Shown: positions 1 to 4,690 of the stretch, piece by piece | Numbering within the stretch: the stretch's first letter is position 1 | How the letters are laid out: each line of letters begins with the position of its first letter | NCBI GenBank assembly: GCA_964581095.1 | Contig: CAZONK010000194.1 | Location: 1 to 6,446, forward strand | Direction: 5' to 3' | Source: SZUA-230 sp964581095 | Lineage (GTDB): Bacteria > Bacteroidota > Bacteroidia > Cytophagales > Cyclobacteriaceae | Length of the DNA stretch: 6,446 nt | Position numbers and translations under genes: made by a program | The notes under the pieces: generated by a model | Told to the model about the DNA's origin: nothing | Seen by the model: only the letters and a program-made list of their open reading frames with translations | The model's database searches: none

Positions 1-461
1 AGTACTAATCGAAGTTGTCTTCTTCTCAAAGCGCCATCAAAAAGTTCCTGTTCTTCATCCGTTTCAGGAACGGCTTGCGGCACATCAATAGGACTTCCGG
101 ATTGGTCCACAGCTACAAATGTAAAAAATGCAGAGTGCGTCTGGATCTTTTTATTTGCAGGTATATCTTCTGCAAATACTTTTAAAAAAATTTCCATTGA
201 GCTGTTGAAGGCCCGCGATACCTGTGCACTAATAGTGACCACATTTCCTAAATATAGTGGTTTATTAAATGAAATGTTATCTACTGAGGCAGTAACAACA
301 ATTCTATTGGAGTGTTTTTGTGCTGCAATTGCTGCGGCAATATCCATCCAGTGCATCAAACGCCCCCCCATGAGATTATTCAATGTATTTGTGTCGTTAG
401 GGAGCACTAATTCTGTCATTATTACATTTGAATCCTTAACAAACTTCTTTTTTTGTGCCAT
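1..461 (-). CDS. Acyl-CoA thioesterase, hotdog fold (C-terminus off window)
   Basis: I translated the minus strand from the ATG at 459-461; the frame is open to the window edge and gives 153 residues. The protein is likely a cytoplasmic acyl-CoA hydrolase of the YciA/ACOT type, releasing CoA and free acid from acyl-CoAs. Support is the family motif LMGGRLMHWMD at residues 30-40, followed by the hotdog helix IAAAIAAQKHSN; D40 is the likely catalytic acid. Next come the strands VTASVDNISF, then PLYLGNVVTISAQV, then THSAFFTFVAVD, in the order expected of a single hotdog domain. The charged tail (ETDEEQELF, then RRRQ) resembles the usual C-terminus, so probably only a few residues are missing. 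An in-frame TAA shortly upstream with no other ATG between supports this start. There is no Shine-Dalgarno sequence. It begins 36 bp after the pcm stop on the same strand, so it is probably co-transcribed with pcm. The exact acyl substrate cannot be read from sequence. Confidence 0.9.
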   Translation of the reverse strand, partial: MAQKKKFVKDSNVIMTELVLPNDTNTLNNLMGGRLMHWMDIAAAIAAQKHSNRIVVTASVDNISFNKPLYLGNVVTISAQVSRAFNSSMEIFLKVFAEDIPANKKIQTHSAFFTFVAVDQSGSPIDVPQAVPETDEEQELFDGALRRRQLRLV

Positions 462-497
462 ATTATTTGTAGTATTGGGAGGATATAAATTCCATTA

Positions 498-1154
498 TTA
501 TTTCCATCCTTTATCGCCCAGCAAAGGTACAAAAGCGAAATAATTAAACTCTTCTTTCTTAAGTTTGAGTTTACTTTCCTTTGTCAATCTGACCATTACC
601 TGACGATTTCGACTTCCAACAGGTATTACAAGGATTCCACCCGGTTTTAGTTGATCAATAAGTGCCTTTGGTATAGTTGGGGCCCCTGCTGTAACAATAA
701 TTTTATCAAATGGAGCATGATTTGGCCATCCTTTGGTGCCATCGCCACATTTAAATACAGGCTGATAACCAATTTGTGGTAGAAACTTTCGGGTCCGGTC
801 ATATAATATTCTGTTGTATTCAATTGTAAATACCTTCACACCAAGTTCAATTAGAATACATGCCTGGTAGCCTGATCCTGTACCAATTTCTAATACTTTG
901 TCACCTCTTTCGATTTTTAGTAATTCCGTTTGAAAAGCTACTGTGTAAGGTTGGGAAATTGTCTGTCCTTCACCTATGGGAAAGGCTTTGTCCTGGTATG
1001 CGTGTTCAAGGAATGCCGGGTCAAAAAAGAAATGCCTTGGTACCTTGTTTACAGCTTCAATTACTCGTAAGTCTTCGATTCCTTTTGACTCAATAGTTTG
1101 TACCAATGCCTTGCGTTTTCCCCTATGCTTATATGTATCTTTCTGTAGTATCAA
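498..1154 (-). CDS. pcm: Protein-L-isoaspartate O-methyltransferase
   Basis: This cytoplasmic enzyme transfers a methyl group from S-adenosylmethionine to the carboxyl of isoaspartyl residues in damaged proteins, starting their repair. It has 218 residues, a normal family length. The family signature GEGQTISQPYTVA lies at residues 61-73. SAM motif I (VLEIGTGSGYQA) is at 87-98, the acidic end of strand 2 is TIE at 110-112, and GDGTKGW at 137-143 and LKPGGILVIPVG at 169-180 are the later methyltransferase motifs. The start is TTG at 1152-1154: an in-frame TAA lies four codons upstream and there is no in-frame ATG before the conserved N-terminal region (DTYKHRGKRKALV), so a non-ATG start is forced. 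No Shine-Dalgarno sequence is visible. It is divergent from ribE and is followed 36 bp later by the thioesterase gene on the same strand. The family assignment is secure; the exact start codon is less so. Confidence 0.95.
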   Translation of the reverse strand: MILQKDTYKHRGKRKALVQTIESKGIEDLRVIEAVNKVPRHFFFDPAFLEHAYQDKAFPIGEGQTISQPYTVAFQTELLKIERGDKVLEIGTGSGYQACILIELGVKVFTIEYNRILYDRTRKFLPQIGYQPVFKCGDGTKGWPNHAPFDKIIVTAGAPTIPKALIDQLKPGGILVIPVGSRNRQVMVRLTKESKLKLKKEEFNYFAFVPLLGDKGWK

Positions 1155-1214
1155 TTTGAAGAATTATAACGCTAAAGTAAAAGGAATTTATAGAGTGCTT
1201 CTAATTTTATAGGA

Positions 1215-1242
1215 TTGTATTTTGATGAATTCACTAACTTTC
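1215..1242 (+). promoter_or_regulatory. Candidate Bacteroidota-type promoter for ribE
   Basis: TTG at 1215-1217 and TAACTTTC at 1235-1242 are separated by 17 bp. This matches the known Bacteroidota pattern TTG-N17-23-TAnnTTTG except for the last base. Transcription would begin near 1249, leaving a leader of about 25 nt before the ribE ATG. It was found by eye in an AT-rich gap, so a chance match is possible. Confidence 0.42.
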
Positions 1243-1274
1243 CTTTTTTAAATTTCTAATCAGCAAAGTTCATC

Positions 1275-1859
1275 ATGTTTACGGGTATAATTGAAAATTT
1301 CGGGAAGGTAGTTTCGAAAGTAAAAGAAGGTACGAATGTAACTTTTGGAGTTCAAAGTGATATTTCTAATCAGCTGAAGATCGACCAAAGTCTGAGCCAC
1401 AGTGGTGTTTGCCTTACGGTTGTAGATGTTCAGGAAAATGTTCATTTTGTTACGGCAGTAAATGAGACGTTGGAAAAGTCGAATTTCAAAAATATTGAGG
1501 AAGGTTCACTGGTTAACCTTGAGCGGGCCATGCTTAACAACGGAAGATTTGATGGTCATATCGTTCAGGGCCATGTTGATGGGATCGCCACATGTACCAG
1601 CATTGAAGCGCAGGATGGCAGTTGGATCTTCAAATTTAACCTTGATTCACCTCATAATGGGTTGATAGTTGAAAAAGGAAGTATCTGTATCAATGGTATC
1701 AGTCTGACTTGTTTTAATGTTTCCGATAACGCATTTGATGTTGCTATCATCCCTTACACTTTTGACAATACAAATTTTAAAGGTTTAAGTGAAGGAGATA
1801 TTGTAAATATTGAATTTGATATTATTGGTAAATATGTCAGACAGATGGTAAAATCATAA
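1275..1859 (+). CDS. ribE: Riboflavin synthase (alpha-chain type)
   Basis: This enzyme dismutates two 6,7-dimethyl-8-ribityllumazine molecules to riboflavin and a pyrimidinedione, the last step of riboflavin synthesis, in the cytosol, usually as a trimer. The 194 residues hold two tandem lumazine-binding barrels. The N-terminal barrel starts with the hallmark MFTGIIE and carries SLSHSGVCLTV at 39-49; S39 and C46 align with E. coli Ser41 and Cys48. The link into the second barrel is GHIVQGHVDG at 94-103, with H100 matching E. coli His102. The C-terminal barrel has EKGSICINGISLT at 133-145 and VNIEFDIIGKYV at 177-188; T145 and D182 match E. coli Thr148 and Asp185. All catalytic positions are therefore present. 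One small variation is Ser43 where Asn is common (HNG to HSG). The ATG at 1275 gives the exact family N-terminus and has no Shine-Dalgarno sequence. No other riboflavin gene is in the window. The 3' end overlaps the convergent phosphatase gene by 6 bp. Confidence 0.96.
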   Translation: MFTGIIENFGKVVSKVKEGTNVTFGVQSDISNQLKIDQSLSHSGVCLTVVDVQENVHFVTAVNETLEKSNFKNIEEGSLVNLERAMLNNGRFDGHIVQGHVDGIATCTSIEAQDGSWIFKFNLDSPHNGLIVEKGSICINGISLTCFNVSDNAFDVAIIPYTFDNTNFKGLSEGDIVNIEFDIIGKYVRQMVKS

Positions 1860-2438
1860 CGTATAAGTTTTGCTTTTTCTAATTTTAGATAAAGCAAATT
1901 TGTACATCCAAAATACTAAATAGCTAAGGAGCATTCCAACGATAGCACCTACTATGACATCTCCTGGGTAGTGGACACCCAGGTAAATGCGTGTATAGCT
2001 AAATATTAATGCCCAAACAAACATAATCCAAATCCATTTTATGTTTTTGTGGGTTGTAAGCCATAAAAATGTAGCGATGCCAAATGAATTGGCAGCGTGA
2101 GACGAAGCAAATCCATACAGTCCCCCCTTATATCCGTTTACGATATGTAATAACCCCACCAATGAAGGATCATTTGATGGCCGAAATCTTCCAAAATAAG
2201 GTTTCATAAATCCCGATACAAATTGATCTGAAAGGGTTATCACTATTGCAACACCCAGCAATATCCATAGGGTATCTTTTTTAAAATTTTTGTAGATAAA
2301 GAATATGATAAAAAGAAAAAATGGCAACCAGGTTAGCTGATTGGTAAGTCTGAACATTACTGAATCAAAAAATGGACTGTGAAATTGATTCAGAAACAGG
2401 AGTAATTCGGTATCAAGTGTGCTTAACGATTCCAGCAA
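1854..2438 (-). CDS. Membrane PAP2-family phosphatase
   Basis: This is an integral inner-membrane phosphatase of the type-2 phosphatidic acid phosphatase superfamily, with 194 residues. The three-part signature is present. K79-x6-R86-P87 (KPYFGRFRP) is motif 1. The second, FASSHAAN at 110-117, holds His114 in place of the classic PSGH. The third is TRIYLGVHYPGD at 149-160, with R150, the nucleophile H156 and D160; Thr replaces the usual Ser before the Arg. Hydrophobic segments near 37-49, 57-71, 118-128, 133-148 and 161-180 fit a multi-pass protein. The substrate could be undecaprenyl pyrophosphate (lipid carrier recycling) or a phospholipid phosphate; sequence alone does not decide. The start is TTG at 2436-2438: the upstream frame to an in-frame TGA contains no ATG or GTG, and LLESLSTLDTELLLFLN aligns with the usual beginning of such proteins. 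The 3' end overlaps ribE by 6 bp; the gene is divergent from E1. Confidence 0.88.
   Translation of the reverse strand: MLESLSTLDTELLLFLNQFHSPFFDSVMFRLTNQLTWLPFFLFIIFFIYKNFKKDTLWILLGVAIVITLSDQFVSGFMKPYFGRFRPSNDPSLVGLLHIVNGYKGGLYGFASSHAANSFGIATFLWLTTHKNIKWIWIMFVWALIFSYTRIYLGVHYPGDVIVGAIVGMLLSYLVFWMYKFALSKIRKSKTYTL
1869..1898 (+). terminator. Terminator-like near-palindrome after ribE
   Basis: The arms TTTGCTTT (1869-1876) and AAAGCAAA (1891-1898) are perfect 8-bp complements. Inside them, TCTAA (1878-1882) pairs with TTAGA (1885-1889), with only a T/T mismatch (1877/1890) between the two stems and T1883-T1884 at the centre. In ribE mRNA this hairpin would form 9 nt after the stop codon and be followed by three U, so it could act as a weak intrinsic terminator or 3'-end stabiliser. 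It has only three G-C pairs and a short U tract. The same bases are codons 181-190 of the convergent phosphatase. Confidence 0.45.
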
Positions 2439-2462
2439 ATGTGTTTTTATTTGAACCTGTTG

Positions 2463-2496
2463 TAAATCTATGTAAATATGGCTTCAATAGACACAA
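2463..2496 (-). promoter_or_regulatory. Candidate promoter for the PAP2 phosphatase
   Basis: Read on the minus strand, TTG (2496-2494) is followed after 23 bp by TAGATTTA (2470-2463). This fits TTG-N17-23-TAnnTTTG except for a final A in place of G. The predicted transcription start is near 2456, about 18 nt ahead of the TTG start codon. The spacing is at the long end of the allowed range and the region is AT-rich, so this is tentative. Confidence 0.28.
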
Positions 2497-2504
2497 TGAA
2501 TGTA

Positions 2505-2522
2505 TTAAATAGATATATTTAA
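2505..2522. repeat. Perfect 7-bp inverted repeat, spacer GATA
   Basis: TTAAATA (2505-2511) and TATTTAA (2516-2522) are perfect complements separated by GATA. The repeat lies between the candidate phosphatase promoter and the candidate E1 -7 box in the divergent gap, covering the place where the E1 -33 element would be expected. It has the shape of a dimeric regulator operator, but both arms consist only of A and T, so chance is a serious alternative. Confidence 0.3.
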
Positions 2523-2537
2523 ATCTTGCATTTTGAG

Positions 2538-2545
2538 TAACTTTG
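2538..2545 (+). promoter_or_regulatory. Candidate -7 promoter box for the E1 gene
   Basis: TAACTTTG is a perfect match to the Bacteroidota -7 element TAnnTTTG, and it lies 20 bp before the E1 ATG. Transcription would start near 2552, giving a leader of only about 14 nt. There is no TTG at the expected -33 distance; only TTT (2518-2520) sits 17 bp upstream, so the upstream half is weak or depends on an activator. Confidence 0.42.
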
Positions 2546-2565
2546 TGTAACGAAAATCGCCGAAT

Positions 2566-4653
2566 ATGGGACAGGTAGCAGAAGAAAAACTTCAACGCAG
2601 CATCATTAAAAATGAAGTGCTGTTGAAGGGTTACATGCTTATGTGTACTTCCAGGGCAATGGCTGATATATATGATGAACAAAGGGATATTGCAGCCAAA
2701 TATGTTCACAGTACTTCCCGGGGCCATGAAGCTATCCAATTGGCTGTAGGTCTTCAGCTTAAAGAATATGATTTTGCTTCGCTTTATTACCGGGATGAGT
2801 CCATATTGTTGGGAATGGGATTTAAACCCCATGAGTTAATGTTACAATTACTCGCAAAAAAGGAAGATCCTTTTACCGGGGGGCGAAGCTACTATGGACA
2901 TCCGGCCGTGAAAGGTGGAGGTTACGCTACAATCCCTCATCAAAGCAGTGCAACCGGTATGCAAGCGATTCCTGCCACGGGTATGGCCCATGCTCTATCT
3001 TACCTGGAAAGTCAAAAGATGGGGGATAAACGAAATCCTGTGGTTATCTGTTCGCTTGGTGATGGTTCAGTTACCGAGGGCGAAGTTGCGGAAGCATTTC
3101 AGATGGCCATTTTAAAAAAACTACCCATCATTTATGTAGTCCAGGACAACAACTGGGGAATATCTGCTTCAGGGGATGAAATGAGGGCGATGGATGCCTA
3201 TGAGTATGCAGCTGGGTTTAAAGGATTGAAGCGTGTTCGACTTAATGGTTCCGATTTTGAAGAAAGCTTTCTGGGAATTAAAAAAGTGATTGAGTACGTA
3301 CGAAAAGACAGAGCACCTGTGCTTGTTCATGCATTATGCCCATTATTGGGCCATCATACATCTGGTGTACGTAAAGAGTGGTACAGGGGAGAAGAAGACC
3401 TTGCGCTTCATCAAAAGAGTGATCCAATTGATAGGCTTGAAGAATTGCTCCTGAAATCTGAAATTGAAAAGACAGACCTGGATAAGATACGTGAAGAAGT
3501 TACTGTATTTGTCGAAAAAGAATTTAAAAGGGCTGTGGATTCTGATGATCCGGATATTGACAAATTCGATTCACATGAATTTGCCCCGGAAGTAATCAAT
3601 AAAGAAATCGGGGAGCGCAAACCGCCAGATGGAGAAAAGGTTGTAATGGTGGATGCTGCCCTTCATGCAATTGATGAAATTCTAAGAAATTATCCTGAAA
3701 GCCTGTTTTATGGTCAGGATGTTGGTAAACGGCTTGGAGGAGTTTTTCGTGAAGCAGCTACATTGGCAGATAAGTATGGAGATCACAGGGTGTTTAACAC
3801 ACCTATACAGGAAGCATATATTGTTGGATCTACAGCGGGAATGTCGGCTGTAGGTGTAAAGCCCATCGTTGAAATACAATTCGCCGATTATATTTGGCCG
3901 GGGATGAACCAGTTAGTTGAAGAATTATCGAAAAGCTGTTACATCACAAAAGGAAAATTTCCAATACAATCACTTATTAGAATTCCCATTGGGGGTTATG
4001 GGGGGGGAGGCCCGTACCATAGTGGAAGTATTGAGTCTGCAGTTCTGACTATACGTGGTATAAAAGTTATTTACCCTTGTAATGCTGCTGATATGAAAGG
4101 ATTATTAAAAGCCGCTTTTCTTGATCCAAATCCTGTGATAAGTTTTGAACATAAGGGCTTGTATTGGTCAAAGGTTCCGGGTACGGATGATGCAAAAACG
4201 GTCGAACCCGATGAATCCTATGTTATACCTTTAGGCAAAGCGAATATTATTCAGCCAGCTACCCAAAAATGTATTGAAGAGGGGAATTCAGTAATTGTAG
4301 TTACGTACGGAATGGGTGTTTACTGGACAAAAACTGCTTCAAAAAAATTCAATGGTAACATTGAAATTCTTGATTTACGTACCCTGAACCCAGTTGATTG
4401 GGAAGCGATTAAAAGCGGTGTAAAAAAACATAATAAAGTCCTTGTATTGACGGAGGAGCAACTGATGAATTCATTTGCTGAGTCCCTGGCAGGTCGGATT
4501 GCCGGCGAACTGTTTGAACATCTGGATGCGCCGGTGCGTACCCTTGGGTCGGCAAATCTACCGGCGGTCCCACTTAATGTTGATCTTGAAAAACAAATGC
4601 TCCCGAATTCGGAAAAAGTTTATACTGTTCTCAATGAACTATTGAATTATTAA
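2566..4653 (+). CDS. Fused E1 alpha/beta of a 2-oxoacid dehydrogenase complex
   Basis: This is the thiamine-diphosphate-dependent decarboxylase (E1) of a 2-oxoacid dehydrogenase complex. It decarboxylates the oxoacid and passes the acyl group to the lipoyl arm of E2. Both E1 subunits are in one 695-residue chain. The alpha part (about 20-330) has RGHEAIQLAVG, YYRDESILLGMG, the GGRSYYGH region and the ThDP/Mg motif GDG (165-167)-x27-NN (195-196), then GHHTSGVR in the phosphorylation-loop region. A charged linker (about 330-357, ending RKPPDGEK) leads to the beta part (359-695). This includes YGQDVGKRLGGVF, NTPIQE with E416 as the likely catalytic Glu, the glycine loop GGYGGGGPYHSG, and a C-terminal transketolase-like domain with VIVVTYGMGV and LDLRTLNPVD. 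Sequence style favours a branched-chain 2-oxoacid substrate, but pyruvate cannot be excluded. No E2 or E3 gene is in the window, so its partners must be elsewhere. The start is the ATG at 2566, without a Shine-Dalgarno sequence. Confidence 0.92.
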   Translation: MGQVAEEKLQRSIIKNEVLLKGYMLMCTSRAMADIYDEQRDIAAKYVHSTSRGHEAIQLAVGLQLKEYDFASLYYRDESILLGMGFKPHELMLQLLAKKEDPFTGGRSYYGHPAVKGGGYATIPHQSSATGMQAIPATGMAHALSYLESQKMGDKRNPVVICSLGDGSVTEGEVAEAFQMAILKKLPIIYVVQDNNWGISASGDEMRAMDAYEYAAGFKGLKRVRLNGSDFEESFLGIKKVIEYVRKDRAPVLVHALCPLLGHHTSGVRKEWYRGEEDLALHQKSDPIDRLEELLLKSEIEKTDLDKIREEVTVFVEKEFKRAVDSDDPDIDKFDSHEFAPEVINKEIGERKPPDGEKVVMVDAALHAIDEILRNYPESLFYGQDVGKRLGGVFREAATLADKYGDHRVFNTPIQEAYIVGSTAGMSAVGVKPIVEIQFADYIWPGMNQLVEELSKSCYITKGKFPIQSLIRIPIGGYGGGGPYHSGSIESAVLTIRGIKVIYPCNAADMKGLLKAAFLDPNPVISFEHKGLYWSKVPGTDDAKTVEPDESYVIPLGKANIIQPATQKCIEEGNSVIVVTYGMGVYWTKTASKKFNGNIEILDLRTLNPVDWEAIKSGVKKHNKVLVLTEEQLMNSFAESLAGRIAGELFEHLDAPVRTLGSANLPAVPLNVDLEKQMLPNSEKVYTVLNELLNY

Positions 4654-4690
4654 ATTCCAACAAATCACTATCAATAAATTACCAAATCAT

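Noticed and set aside
205..543. Plus-strand open frame of 112 codons
   Set aside because: It lies antisense to the thioesterase and the pcm tail, which show clear family motifs; its own product has no recognisable domain.
1163..1168. TATAAT on the minus strand as a pcm -10 box giving a leaderless mRNA
   Set aside because: It is only 8 bp from the TTG start, lacks a matching -35, and Bacteroidota promoters use a different -7 sequence; a chance match in AT-rich DNA is more likely.
1155..1274. FMN riboswitch ahead of ribE
   Set aside because: The whole gap is 120 bp, the leader after the likely promoter is about 25 nt, and none of the conserved RFN helices can be seen.
2413..2832. Minus-strand open frame of 139 codons across the E1 start
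   Set aside because: It overlaps the divergent promoter gap, the E1 N-terminus and the phosphatase start, and its product is composition-driven with no motif.
4640..4676. Hairpin between E1 and the Omp85 gene (TATTGA/TCAATA, GAATT/AATTC)
   Set aside because: The stems are 5-6 bp, nearly all A-T, with a large loop and no U tract; it is too weak to call a terminator.
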